64,000 bases of DNA from Deinandra increscens subsp. villosa (taxonomy: Eukaryota > Streptophyta > Magnoliopsida > Asterales > Asteraceae). The position numbers were made by a program, and so were the translations under genes. The notes beneath the pieces were generated by a model, which saw only the letters and a list, made by a program, of their open reading frames with translations, was not told the DNA's origin and made no database searches. Location of the stretch: contig JBCNJP010000024.1 of NCBI GenBank assembly GCA_039602395.1, positions 1,319,594-1,383,593 on the forward strand. The letters run 5' to 3'. This document shows positions 1-11,699 of the stretch, piece by piece (the stretch's first letter is position 1; the number at the start of each line of letters is the position of its first letter).

Positions 1-260
1 TTGTAGTTGACACTTGATTTTATACGTGTTGCAGGAACCGATACATGAGCTATGTTGTGATCACGCTAGGATTGCTGGACCTAGATTAAAGACTTTAAAT
101 CAGTTAATATGTATTTTGTATGTTTAACTTTATTGTACAAACATCTTTAGTTGATTAATGAAAAAGGGCATGTTTAAGTATTACAACTTAATTTAGTTGT
201 CATGTGCATCTGGACAATCATTGCGCCCCGACATATTCCGCCGTCGGTTGGGGTGTGACA
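1..260 (+). repeat. 5' LTR of element A (3' portion only)
   Basis: It matches 5937-6196 almost exactly (two substitutions seen by eye) and ends in 'ggggtgtgaca' immediately before the primer binding site. The LTR start is outside the window; by comparison with the 3' LTR about 2.37 kb is missing. The small divergence suggests a recent insertion. Confidence 0.92.
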
Positions 261-263
261 GAT

Positions 264-276
264 TGGTATCAGAGCC
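264..276 (+). other. Primer binding site, initiator tRNA-Met (element A)
   Basis: The sequence 'tggtatcagagcc' is complementary to the 3' end of plant initiator tRNA-Met and starts 3 nt after the LTR end. It primes minus-strand DNA synthesis. The same site, in reverse complement, lies beside the LTR of element B. Confidence 0.92.
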
Positions 277-913
277 TTGGCTATAGGAATTTAGGTTATT
301 AGAACCGGATGACCTAGACTATATGCCTTAGGTGTCCTACATGATTAACTCATGTCTGCATGCCTATTATTATATTATGTCTATAGATGCTGCTTAAACT
401 TGCCTCTCTTAATTCTCACCGTTGCCTTAACACTAGACACACACATATACATCAATCCCTTCTGGCTTCCTAGCCTTTATCCTTAGTAATGGTGCCTTAC
501 GTGCCATTTTAGGATTTTCAAAATTCTGATTTTGAAATTTCCGTCAGAGTTAGGTTCCTAGCAGTAGACATGTAGTAACTGGAAGGGGGAAGGCACCGGT
601 AGCTGGAGGTCTATCTAGGCAGGCATTGCGTATATAACCTGATCAACCGTGTGGACCGGGATGCCTACCTAGAAGTCTTTGGTGAGAGTGTTGGAACCTA
701 TTAGGCCAAAGCATGTCAATTACTGCTATGAATCCCAAATAACTCTGATTAGTCACGGGTTGTAGTTTCTCAATCGAGAAACGAAGGCCATTCCATTATG
801 TTTTACTAAAACACTATGATTTCTTCTCTATCCCTTATTTAAAACCTCATGATTTATGAATTCATATCAGCCTTGCCTTATCCATTATCTCACGAACATT
901 CCTTCTCTTTAGA
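277..913 (+). other. Untranslated leader of element A
   Basis: No coding potential is seen between the primer site and the gag ATG. The stretch is recognisably homologous to the leader of element B (7267-7986, minus strand): both share blocks around 'caaagcatgtc', 'cctattaggcc' and 'catgtagtaactggaag'. It probably holds packaging and dimerisation signals, but none can be assigned. Confidence 0.7.
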
Positions 914-2104
914 ATGTCGATTCATTTCAACAGACAACGCAAGAACAACTCAAACCGCAAGATGGCCTCACTAACTGCTAAACAAATGGCAAAGGTCGTC
1001 CCAGAGATGGTGCTGCAACTTCATCAAAACCTAACTACTAATCCTATCCATCATGGTGTTGCCACCACTTGTTCCTTTAAACACTTCAACTCCTGTAACC
1101 CTCCCAAGTTCACTGGATCTGAAGGGCCTACCGATCTACTTCAGTGGTTCGAGGGTATGGAGAACACCTTCACCAACAGTGATTGTCCCGAGAATTTAAA
1201 GGTCCGTCATGCTACCAGTTCTTTAACCAAGAAAGCACTTACCTGGTGGAATGGCGAGAAACGACTCCGCGGTTCTGAAAACGCTCTAGCCTTGCCTTGG
1301 AATCAACTCAAAGATATAATGAAGGAAGAATACTGCCCGCGTAGTGAGATGAAGAATTTAGAAGATGAATTTCACGATCTGGAACAAGAAAGTGGAGAAA
1401 GCCAAGCCTATATCGATCGTTTCCAAGAACTGAAGCTCCTGTTACCTGATTCGGTCCTCTCAACACAACGGTGCATTGAAAAATACATCGGTGGTCTGCC
1501 TATGCTCATCCAAGACGCTGTATGGGGAAGCAATTCCGCAACACTCGACGATGCTATGCGTCTCGGAAAAAGGTTGACTGATAATCATGTTAGAAAAGGC
1601 AATTTGACCCGGAAGGGACACACGAAGGAAGTTAAAACCAAAAAGACAGGAGTTGACAAAGAAGTTCATGTTGAATCTTCGTCTGCCAACACGAACAACA
1701 AAAAGAGGAAGGCTAAGAACTTTCTCGTATCCACCACTGCCATTCCCGCTATTCCCATATCTCAGTTTGCTCCCATTGCTCCACCAGTTAAGAAACCATA
1801 TAATGGTCCTTACCCTTTGTGTAATACCTGCCAACATCATCATCCCGTAAACTCACCTTGCCGTATATGCTATAATTGTAATCGATATGGTCATTTTCAA
1901 AAAGCATGTCGTCTACCTCCAAGAGCTCAACCTCAAATAATTCAACCTGTGGCTCCAGCACCTGCTCAGACCGCTAATGTTCCTTTTCGTGCCTGTTATA
2001 ATTGTGGTCAACCTGGACACTTCAGAAATACTTGTCCTCTGCTCACTTTTGCAAATATTCCCAACCCTCCAGTCAACAATGCAAACCATGGAGTCCATAC
2101 CTGA
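914..2104 (+). CDS. gag: Gag polyprotein of element A
   Basis: An intact 396-residue Gag of the Ty3/gypsy type. The retrotransposon gag capsid domain covers roughly residues 60-225, with the WWN motif near residue 111 and the family block YIGGLP near residue 191. Basic, low-complexity sequence follows. The C-terminus carries a Cys/His-rich stretch and two CCHC knuckles, CYNCNRYGHFQKAC and CYNCGQPGHFRNTC, expected to bind RNA in the virus-like particle. The start MSIHF matches the aligned start in element B. The reading frame has no stop or frameshift, unlike most ORFs here. Gag closes with a stop and no protease follows. Confidence 0.9.
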   Translation: MSIHFNRQRKNNSNRKMASLTAKQMAKVVPEMVLQLHQNLTTNPIHHGVATTCSFKHFNSCNPPKFTGSEGPTDLLQWFEGMENTFTNSDCPENLKVRHATSSLTKKALTWWNGEKRLRGSENALALPWNQLKDIMKEEYCPRSEMKNLEDEFHDLEQESGESQAYIDRFQELKLLLPDSVLSTQRCIEKYIGGLPMLIQDAVWGSNSATLDDAMRLGKRLTDNHVRKGNLTRKGHTKEVKTKKTGVDKEVHVESSSANTNNKKRKAKNFLVSTTAIPAIPISQFAPIAPPVKKPYNGPYPLCNTCQHHHPVNSPCRICYNCNRYGHFQKACRLPPRAQPQIIQPVAPAPAQTANVPFRACYNCGQPGHFRNTCPLLTFANIPNPPVNNANHGVHT

Positions 2105-3562
2105 ATTTCAACCTGAACGATGTTTGACATACTCAATTCAAGCTTAGCAAGGACTAGAAACCGTTATCGATTTGTTGTAGCGATGTATGTTTATCATGAT
2201 GAAATAAAACTTTTATCTTTCTCGATCTTATCATTTCTCAGAATCCAATTACTTATGCAAAGAATACATGTTGCATTATCACTTTATCAAGATTCATTCG
2301 ATCTAGTTCCCCACTTTGAGGAACAACCATTCATTAAAGATGATACATCTCGGATGTACATCACCAGTCCAATGGACTCATCATGGGAAAAAAAAAACGA
2401 AACCCTTATATTATGAATTTCTTCAAAGAATAACTTGTTCCTCCAAGATCGATTCTCGTTATTAACGTTATCCCTATACGGAATGATTATCCGTTAGTGA
2501 TTCCTGAACTCTCTCAAAGCATGGTTTAATCTGATTCCCTTACTTAATCCTAATCTAGAAAAGATTGTGATATCTAATTTGCATTATCATACGAATGGTG
2601 ATTCATTCAAATAAATGATTTGCAAATTCAATGTCAAGTGGTCAATTCGTATTATCATTCGAATGGTGATTCATTTAAATAATAATTTTGTATTGTATCA
2701 CCATCTTTTCTTCAAATGGATTAATCAGGTATTCCTCTTAAAAATTCCTTTTACATCGTTATCATCTTTAGTGACAATGAAATTACGGTAAGTAATGAAA
2801 CGCCTCTAAATCCAAATTCATGTTATATTCACACTGGCCAGTCCAAGACTTATACGTACTACACCTAAACACTTGTGTGTGATGCTAGCTTAGCATACAT
2901 TTAGTTTTGGTCATAGACGTTAATCTTGGATTCTAGCCAATTTCTAATCCAGACTATTAACAAGACCTCGCATCCCGTAGGTGAATTGAATGTGGCTCGC
3001 TACCCATTTAGCTCACCAATACTCGACACGTTCTCTCGTTAAGAAATCTGTGATCCCATTTAATTGTGTGAAATGATATTCTTGACTTAATGTCAATTAT
3101 CAGTTTCAGCAATTTGAAAGTGAATCATGTTACCCCCACCACTCTCTTCATATTCCACCGGTCTTTTCCCTGAAGTAGGGGAGACGGTGATAAATCAAAT
3201 CCATAATCTGTTTATTCAGTTGCTCGTATAATCATAATCTTAGCTTTAGAATCTAATCATCTTACAATCCATCATATCTGATCTCTATCACGATCTTAAA
3301 ATCATTCGTTATTATATGGAAATGGTAGTTCTTCGTAAGATGACTAGTGCATTCTTAAAGTATTACAGATGTGGTGGGTTAGCTGCGGTACACCCTATAT
3401 ATAAGCATCGAAGATACTTTAAAAATGAATTAGGAATCGAGCCTAGAACTGATCATTGGTTGTTTGTCTGTATCAAATTCCCTATCACCATTGATATATT
3501 CTTCCTCCTAACTCGAATATCTCTCCTAATTTCGGGACGAAATTTCCTAAAGTAGGGGAGAC
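2105..3562 (+). other. Non-coding 3' internal region of element A with two polypurine tracts
   Basis: This AT-rich stretch lies where pol should be and shows no RT, RNase H, integrase or chromodomain motif in any frame. Small ORFs within it (for example 2120-2416) look fortuitous. A terminal polypurine tract 'cctaaagtaggggagac' ends at 3562, directly at the 3' LTR. A near-identical copy, 'cctgaagtaggggagac', lies at 3169-3185 without an LTR after it. Confidence 0.75.
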
Positions 3563-6196
3563 TGTAACACCTGTGTCCGACCCAATTACAAAACCCGACC
3601 CGAATTTGAACTTGTCGCGCAAATCAAATTTTGATTTAACAATTACCGGAAGAATTTATCCAAAATATACAATTAAATTATGTTCGGGATACTCAATAAT
3701 CATTTTTGAAAACAAAATAATAAATTTACAAGGTTTTAGGTTAAATGATTCAATTAAAACGAAAATAAACCGATTTTTGATCTCTACGCGATTTCGGTAT
3801 TCGATTTATCGTTTACCGGGAATCTCGGGGTTTTTATCTCAAAATATATAATTTTAAATGTTCTACAATCATTTTATAACATTAAAAACCAATTGGTTAT
3901 ATTTTAGATCAATTTTGTTAATTATTTCACAAATAAATGAATTTATCGTCTTTCGTACAAATCCGTTAATAACCGGGAATCACATAAATTTCAAAAATCA
4001 TATTTTAATGTTCCTTGGTGTTTTATAAGGTCAATATAAGTCACTCGTAAATTTTTAGAGGTTAACAAATTAAAACGAGCACGAACGGTTAAAAATAAAA
4101 TAAATATATATACAAATTATATATTTTATACCTCGTTAAACGTATCCCGAGCCTTATAAATCTTAAAGAAGTATTATAATATCATGTTAAGTTTAAAACA
4201 TTGGTTACATCGAAGGATACAAAGCTAAAACACATAAAACCAAAGTTCAGGGGCTAAACTGTTAAAATAAAGTGCAGGGACTAAACCTGCCAATTGCCAA
4301 TAGTTGGCAGGCGTATCGCGCCGCCCTCCCTTCACTTCTGCGCGATACGCGAGCCACAGCTGACGCAGATTTGGCCACGGCTCCAACGTGCAGCCTAAGT
4401 TTGATCGATCTTGCTGGCCTTAACGTGTCAAAATCGAAGATTAGTCACCATAGGCACGTAGCAAACCCTCCTGCGCCTCTAATAGCTATAAATAGCGGAC
4501 CAAAGTCGTTCAATTCACTCACCAATTCACGAATTTACCACTTAAAAACCCTAAAACGCATCAGCAAGTTCATCCTCCAAATTCGTCCAAACCAGAAGGA
4601 GTTAAGAGCTAAATTTCTGCAGTCCCTCGTTATTAGGTATGATCTACAATAACCTATCTCAGTTTTTGCAAATTCGATCTCTAAGTATGATATTTATAAA
4701 TGCATAAAATCTAGGGTTCTTGAGCTTGTTCTGTCAAAATCGGGTGATCGGGTGGGAATTAGGATCTGAATTTTTGTAGGTAATCTTAAAATAATGTATA
4801 TTAAGAAAGCCCTAAGTTAATTTCAAGTTTTGAGAAGGTTTGGTATTTTATATAAAATTATGCCGAAATTAGGGTTTTCGGGTCATTGTTCTGCCCAAAT
4901 TAAATAAACGATGTTAAATTAGGGTTTACTATTTTAAGGAATATTATAATATATCATAATGAATAAAGCCCTAAGTTTTTATAATTTTATAAATTGTTTT
5001 GGTATTTATTTAATAAATACGTCAAAATTAGGGTTTTCACGACGTTACTCTGCCAAAATTAAACAAACGGGTGAAATCTAGGGCTAATCCTTTAAAATAT
5101 ATTATAAAATAATATTTTAAGTAAAAGCCCTAATTTTATTTGATTTTATAAATTATTTTACTATTTATTTAATAATTATTTCAAAATTAGGGATTTGAAT
5201 ATGATTATATTATATTAAACAAACCGGAAGGTATTGAAACTTGAATTTTGGTCTTAGAACATATTTATATATATAATAAGTGTATATGAGTTCAAAACTG
5301 ATAAATGAATTAATTATTAGATAAATTACCAAAACCCTAATTTCCTAATAAAGGGCAAAATGGTCTTTTATCAAATAAGAACTAACACTCCGTAAGTTCC
5401 TCATAAATATAATCATTATGATTCCCTATATTCATATAGCATGTTCGTTTCACTAGGATAATCTCCAGCTTGTTATCTCTCGCAATTTGTTCCATCTCTC
5501 GTTTCCAATTAACTCGTCAGGTGAGTAATTCTAAACCCCCTTTTTAAATACTGGTATGTGATGCAATATTCAATTCTTATCATCAATAGTAGGGTGATTC
5601 CTCTAACTGGTAATCTGAATTGTGAGTAATCTCAGCCTCTTTTCTCATTTTTCACTTCGGGGTGTAACATGTATCTTATATCGAAAAGCTTTCCAATGGT
5701 TCTCAATTGCAAATGCGTATGTGCTCTGTGAATGAATTATGTGTTATATAATGTGTGGTAGGAATTGCCAATAGGTGGATTTCAAGGGATTTCAACAGGT
5801 TTTCAATAGGTTTTCTATTTGCCAATTATACTGATATGTTATGTTTCCCATTATTCTGACATATGACACTTCGCATGTTTTTCAGTAAAAATATATATAT
5901 ATATATACTTAAACCAGGATTGCTCACCAACTACTTTTGTAGTTGACACTTGATTTTATACGTGTTGTAGGAACCGATACATGAGCTATGTTGTGATCAC
6001 GCTAGGATTGCTGGAACTAGATTAAAGACTTTAAATCAGTTAATATGTATTTTGTATGTTTAACTTTATTGTACAAACATCTTTAGTTGATTAATGAAAA
6101 AGGGCATGTTTAAGTATTACAACTTAATTTAGTTGTCATGTGCATCTGGACAATCATTGCGCCCCGACATATTCCGCCGTCGGTTGGGGTGTGACA
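3563..6196 (+). repeat. 3' LTR of element A (2634 bp)
   Basis: It starts 'tgtaacacc' after the polypurine tract and ends 'tgtgaca', identical to the 5' LTR end. It contains CpG-rich inverted words at 4311-4350, a TATA box at 4487-4495, and an (AT)n run near 5890-5906. Its end sequence 'ccgtcggttggggtgtgaca' is also found at the end of element B's LTR, so A and B are sister families. Confidence 0.92.
4311..4495 (+). promoter_or_regulatory. LTR promoter of element A: inverted CpG word plus TATA box
   Basis: 'gcgtatcgcg' at 4311-4320 has its exact reverse complement 'cgcgatacgc' at 4341-4350. A canonical TATAAATAG box follows at 4487-4495. The same arrangement is seen in the other LTRs of the window. 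Promoter function is inferred. Confidence 0.7.
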
Positions 6197-7266
6197 TGGG
6201 CTATCAGAGGTTGGGCCGGATACTGGGCCAAAGGTTGGGCTCGAACATGCATGTGACAAGGATGAGTGGGATGACCAAAGCGCCCACAATTGGTGCACTG
6301 CCAACACTGGGCCTGCACAGGATGATGATGGTTACACTGGGCACAAATAGGATGGGTACCCGTGTAAGGTTTCTTGGCTGGAGGTGCACCAGGAGCCCAT
6401 TGTGCAACAGGGGTGGCAGGAATAGCAGGTGCAGGAGTAGTAGTAACCGCAAAGTTTCGCCCCTTACGTTTCTTTTTGTTACTCTTAGCAGCAGATGTCT
6501 CAGTTTTGTACTCCTTTTCGGCCGCGGGTTCGGCCTTTTCAGTACCCGGTTCCTTCTTAGAACCCCTTCTTTTCAGCTTACCCGCTTTCATGTGGTTATC
6601 GGTCAAACGAGCAGCAAGACGAATAGCGCTGTCAAGTGTCGCAGGATTGCTGGCCCAGATAGAATCCTGTATTTCATCAGGTAACCCACCGATATAACAT
6701 TCAACAGCTCGGAATTCAGGAGAGACGATTTCAGGCACCAGGATTTTCAACTCATAGAAACGATCGGTATACTCCTGATTTTCCCCACTGTATTGTTTCA
6801 ACGCCCGAAATTCATCCTCAAGTTTCTTTAACTCAGAACGGGGACAGTATTTTTCCATCATGACTTCCTTTAGTTCATGCGAAGATAGAGCTAAGGCCTC
6901 ATCAGACCCACGAATCCGTTTCTCGCTGTTCCACCATGTGAGAGCTTTTTCAGTGAGAGTGCTGGTGGCACGCGGGACCTTCAGATGATCAGGACAGTCA
7001 CTGTTAACGAAGGTGTTTTCTATCCCCTCGAACCACTGAAGTAAACCAATAGGACCCTCGGTTCCCTTGAATGTGGGAGGGTTGCAGGAGTTAAAATGCT
7101 TGAATGAACAAGTAGCCATAGCAGCAGCATTAGCAGTGTTAGCATTCACACCCTGCTGGATTTGAGCCACGATACCGGGAAGAACCTCAGCCATCTGCTT
7201 GGCTATTACCGAGGCCATTTTGCGGCCGCTGTCGCCCTTTCGGCGTCCCTTGAAATGGATCGACAT
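6197..7266 (-). pseudogene. gag: Gag of element B, truncated by insertion of A
   Basis: The start is the ATG at 7264-7266 (MSIHF), which aligns with the Gag start of element A. Residues follow the same plan: capsid domain with the WWN motif, YIGGLP block, basic linker, then a Cys/His-rich stretch (CAQCNHHHPVQAQC) and a CCHC knuckle CTNCGRFGHPTHPC. The genuine reading ends at 6197. Codons beyond this belong to element A's LTR, so the apparent longer ORF end is chimeric. Homology to A's Gag is obvious along the whole length, but they are clearly distinct copies. Confidence 0.88.
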
Positions 7267-7986
7267 GCTGAGATTCAAGAACAACAATGATGAGTCATGA
7301 TGAGATGTGATTGATAATCAAATTTTGAGGATAAAATTGTTAAGTGTAAAACTGGTGTGTGTTATCGAACCGTGATACCGTGTAACTCATGATCATAGTT
7401 TATAAAAAAATCATTTGTTTAAACATATTCGCGCGTCAAAACGTGAAATCGAGCATTTGAGATAAAACATAACGGAGTGGTTCTCACCTCCCGATTGGAA
7501 GGCTACAACCGAGACTAATCAGATCAAGATCCTAGTGGTAGAGACATGCTTTGGCCTAATAGGTTTCATCACTCTCATCGGGGTGTCCCAGGTGAGCATC
7601 CGGGCCCAACGGTTGATAGGGCTTATGTGCAACGCTTTTCTTGACAGAGACCCCGACTACCGGTGTTTTCACCCTTCCAGTTACTACATGTCTACCACTA
7701 AAACCCTAATTCCGACGAGATTTGAAAATCATGAAAATCACATTTTTCTTAAATGATACGTAAGGCACCATTTTTTTCTAAGGAAGAGGATAGGAAGCCT
7801 TAGTGATTCGTGCTCGAGTGCGTGCTAATTTGTGGGAACAAAGCATTTGAAATAGGCAACAATTAAAAAGCAATTTACTGGATAAAATAAGCAATTAGGC
7901 ACATTGTGCATGAGGCGCTCATGCAGGACACCTAAGGCAATAGTCTAGGTCAAACCAGTTCTAATAACCTAGATCCCTAAAGCCGT
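7267..7986 (-). other. Untranslated leader of element B
   Basis: Non-coding on both strands apart from chance ORFs. It shares sequence blocks with the leader of element A, which supports a common origin. Confidence 0.7.
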
Positions 7987-7999
7987 GGCTCTGATACCA
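7987..7999 (-). other. Primer binding site, initiator tRNA-Met (element B)
   Basis: On the minus strand the sequence reads TGGTATCAGAGCC, 4 nt after the LTR end at 8004. It is identical to the primer site of element A. Confidence 0.9.
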
Positions 8000-8003
8000 A
8001 TGA

Positions 8004-10742
8004 TGTCACACCCCAACCGACGGCGGAATACGTCGGGGCGCGAAGATTGTCCAGAAGCTCACAACACTAAATTAGGTTGCGATAATCATAATAGTTACCC
8101 ATTTCATAGCAAATAAACAAACCATAGCATCCAAGTCACAACATATGATAAACAACAAAAAAAAACATAGTCTAAGCATAACGGTTCATTATTTAATAAG
8201 GTCTCTAAAGCCGATGCAACCCTAAAGTGATGATGTCCAAATCAAACCGCATTACCTGCAACATGTTATAAAAAGAGTCAACTAAAAATAGTTGGTGAGA
8301 ATTCATAGGTTTAGTGATAACGTTCAAAACATGCATACAAGTTAAATAAGATGATAATTGATAAAAATGATTAATGATAATTAGGCTTTCAATCACAAGG
8401 CGCCACACGCGAGGCAGGCCAAGTGGGCTTGTCAGGCCAATAGATCTATTATCGTAACCCCAACATGTTTAATGTTAATAATTACATTCATCATTCAATC
8501 GTTCATCGTTCCATCGTTCAACCAAACAATCAAAACAATCATATAAGTTTCAAGTAATCATCGAACATAGAATACGCATGTGAAAATAGAATTTGCTAAA
8601 ATGATACATGTTGCACCCCAAAAACATTTAAGTAAAAAGGGGCTATGAAAACTCACATGATAGCTAAAGCGTCGAGAGTAAAACCGAAGAATAGCGGCGC
8701 GAATCAAACCCGGAGATCACCTTTACGTTCGAACGTGATGGAGTGAATACCGACAAATAAATAAATGAATAAATAAGTATCTAAGTAAATAATCGTATGA
8801 CTCGTCATGACACGACGGACTCGATCGGATACGCGAATTGTTGGTGGGGTATTTAGATGATATGGGAAAATAGATAATTAGATGGTCAAACCCAAATCTA
8901 GGTCAACCATCTAGCAAAATAATTATTTATTTAGTCATAAAACTTTACGACGTCTCAACTTGATTATTTTCTATAAAATCAACCGAACCATATTTAATCA
9001 TCAAAAATTAATTTAGGGCTGATCTATACATATATAATTACCAAATAAAATTTCAAGGCATAACTACAAAGTTAACACAATGATTTACTCAAAATGATTT
9101 ATTTTTAAATTCCAAAAATACTAGCTATTCTAATTAAAATAACTAAACATCCAAGATTTATCCTAGACATGACCTAACCCTAGATCTATGTCCAAAATCA
9201 TATTCTATTCAAGAATCAATACACTAATGTAACAATTTCCATGGTCTAAACAAGATCTAGCAAGAAAAATAAAGAAAAACATATAAAAATTGTCTTTTTA
9301 CTTCATGAAGCCCTAGATCTATAATCATGGTTATGATTCCTTCATCCCAAACCCTAGATCTATCATTATAATGGTGTCCATTTCAAGATCCAACAAGTTG
9401 ATTAGGTAAAACTTAGATCCATGAAGATCCATGGAAGGAAATCAAGAAAAAGTGGACCTTTTTTATCATAAAAACCATGTTTTTATCAAAAGAACCCTAG
9501 ATCTACTTGTTAAGATAAATCTACATGACAAATCATGTTTAAAAATAGGATCTTTTCCAGCCATAACTTAGATCAAGCAAGCTCTATAAAGATCTAACAA
9601 GATCTCAACAAAAAGTGTCATAAAAATCAATAAAAATTGATAAAAACCATTCCTTTTTGTATAAAAACACTAGATCTATGTTTAAAATGCAAGATCTAGG
9701 TTTAAAAAGGCATAAAGGTTGGATCTTGATGATGGAGGATGAAAGATTCAAGAAGATGGAGATGGGGTTTGATGAATCTAACCTTTTTGGATGAAAACCG
9801 ACACTAATCGAGGCTCGAAATCACCAAACATTACCCAAAAATCTTCAAGGGTCTTGGTCTTGGTTAGTCACAGCCGTTTTAGGGTTTTGTGTGAGTAGGA
9901 AATGAGAGAATGGAGGCCAATAAACGAGTTAAGGGGCTTAAATACCCGAGAATTAGGGCAAATCTCGAAAAAGCCCGTCAGGTGGTCGGTGGGCGGTACG
10001 CACCGCGAGCCACAGGAGGCGTCGCGATACGCGACGCTTTTCTGAGCCGCGCGCGCTTGTCGTTTTGCTCCAGAATTCGCGTTTAAACCCCGATTCGACC
10101 CCCACCGTTTTCGCCCAAATTCATTATTTTAAGTTTACCATCATGCCAACCACATTAAATCAAATAAAATTGATATATGATATTCCCCTTAACGATTAAT
10201 GGTTGATTAATTATCACAAAAAGTGTATTTTTGGTCGGTTTTGTCGTTTTTCTCGTTTTTACGCAATTCACCAACGTTTTGCGATCCGATCAAGTGTGTG
10301 ATGACTCATGACATAGTAAGTGATCATATTCCTCATAAACATGTTAAAATTGATATATGAACTCAAAATGTGATCTCCCGGTTAAATATTGAAATTGCGC
10401 GGGATTTACCGAACTTTCACCGTTTTCGTTCTAGACCTTGAATTCACACCAATCTTCACTTGTATTCACTTGTGTGTGTAACTAGTATTACACACAAGGG
10501 TCATACATGGTTAGATTAATCAAATTCCCGGTTGAACGAAATTCAGCGACGTGTTCGCGTAAAATCCAAATTAAGGGCAAATCGAACATCAAATCGATCA
10601 ATAAACACGATAATTGATCAATAACATGAAATTAGGTTAATAAACATCAAAATCGATCAGTACCCATAAATTCGATTATTAATCAACGGATCGGGTTACA
10701 ATAAGGATAAAATCAGACAATCGGAAAAACCGGAATGTTACA
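8004..10742 (-). repeat. 5' LTR of element B (2739 bp)
   Basis: On the minus strand it begins TGTAACATTCC at 10742 and ends TGTGACA at 8004, with the same terminal block as element A's LTR. It carries a TATA-like stretch near 9935-9948 and CpG-rich palindromes at 9991-10037. No other feature is seen inside. Confidence 0.9.
9935..10037 (-). promoter_or_regulatory. LTR promoter of element B: palindromic CpG words and TATA-like box
   Basis: Reading leftwards, 10019-10037 is a near-perfect palindrome with 8-bp arms GCGTCGCG and CGCGACGC around ATA. A related word 'gggcggtacgcac' is at 9991-10003, and a weak TATTTAAG box follows at about 9938-9946. The order of word and TATA matches the other LTRs here. 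Confidence 0.55.
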
Positions 10743-11683
10743 TCTGAAATTCAGCAAATGGAAGAAAAATTGTTTGGCTACGAAAGTGGCTCGAGCTTTC
10801 CATCTGTTGAAAGTGCACTAAAAATTAATGACTTTGAGTCCAGCTCATTTCAGTCAATTGATACTGGCATAAGGCAGAATCTGAGTTCTTTAAAATAATA
10901 ACCGATAATGAGACAATATCTCAATCATCAACTTTTAGTGAAACTCAAATGATGTTTAAAGGAAAATCTGTTTCTATGAAACCTAAAGTTTCAAAAAGGT
11001 TTAAGCCCAAAGCTAAAACTAGCAACTCAGATTCTAGCCACACTGATATTGTGAATGGGCTGGCTGCTTATGCACAAAATAAGCTGAATTTGGGTGATGG
11101 TAAACCCACAGGTGACACACAACATTTTGTCACAATCACAAATGGTAAGGTGATTTCCTCGGCTCCTGCACCTGTCATGATCCCATCTCAAGTCACACCG
11201 ATGTCTTCCATCAAGCTGTTTAAGTCATGCAACACCACTCCATTGGCTAGTCAAGCTGCTGCGAGTACTTCAAAACCTGTTAGGAAACCATTAAAGAGTA
11301 AGAAGAAGAATACTTCAACTGAAAATGCTGCTTATGCTGAGAAGTCTGTGGTATTTCAACCACAAGTTGCTGAACCTGTTGTTGTTGTACCCGTGAATTT
11401 GGAAGAAAATAAAGGTGTTGATTCATCTTTGAAGAAGAAAAACAATAACAAAAGGCAAAATAAGAAAGCTGTTGTTCAAGGGGATGGAGAACATATGGGG
11501 TACAATCCACCAATGGTTGCACCCTATGGACCAAGAATGTTGAGGCCTCCTTTCACTCGACCATGGCCTCGGTTTTATGGGAACTACAATGAAGACTATG
11601 AGTACATGAATAATCAACAAATGTTCATGTCTAATTTCCAGAACCAACAGTTCTTCAGAGGCGTAACACCTCACTCTACATAA
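10743..11683 (+). pseudogene. gag: C-terminal part of Gag, element C
   Basis: Low-complexity, Lys/Ser-rich sequence without a CCHC knuckle, lying directly upstream of the protease remnant. The longest open stretch is 10949-11683, followed by a stop. It starts abruptly at the border of element B, so the capsid part and knuckle lie left of the window. The assignment rests on position in a copia element. Confidence 0.6.
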
Positions 11684-11699
11684 GGTTTGGGTGCAAGTA

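Larger units (their letters stand above)
1..6196 (+). mobile_element. Element A: Tekay/Del-like Ty3/gypsy retrotransposon, gag-only
   Basis: The 260 bases at the left edge recur at 5937-6196 with two visible differences, which marks them as the end of a 5' LTR and the end of a 3' LTR. Order: 5' LTR end, initiator-Met primer site, leader, gag, 1.46 kb without pol, polypurine tract, 3' LTR. The sequence before the 3' LTR, with a 'tttcgggacgaaat' block and then the purine tract, is typical of Tekay chromoviruses. No protease, RT or integrase is present, so the copy must depend on enzymes supplied in trans. It lies in opposite orientation inside the gag of element B; the 5 bp after the 3' LTR are 'tgggc', and the left target copy is outside the window. 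Confidence 0.85.
6197..10742 (-). mobile_element. Element B: Tekay-like Ty3/gypsy fragment (5' LTR, leader, gag), cut by A
   Basis: Read on the minus strand it has an LTR, an initiator-Met primer site, a leader and a gag that is broken at 6197 by insertion of element A. The rest of B should lie beyond the left edge of the window. On the right it abuts the decayed copia element C at 10743, where the flanking 5 bp are 'tctga'; the matching target copy cannot be seen. Confidence 0.88.

Noticed and set aside
2120..2416. Possible small gene after gag of element A
   Set aside because: No homology or motif; AT-rich and without codon structure.
5890..5906. (AT)n microsatellite; likewise (AG)n near 53447-53460
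   Set aside because: Short, common in plant LTRs, and without further signal.
6133..6684. Plus-strand ORF of 183 residues across 6196
   Set aside because: It is the antisense shadow of element B's gag and spans the border between two elements; no domain is recognisable.
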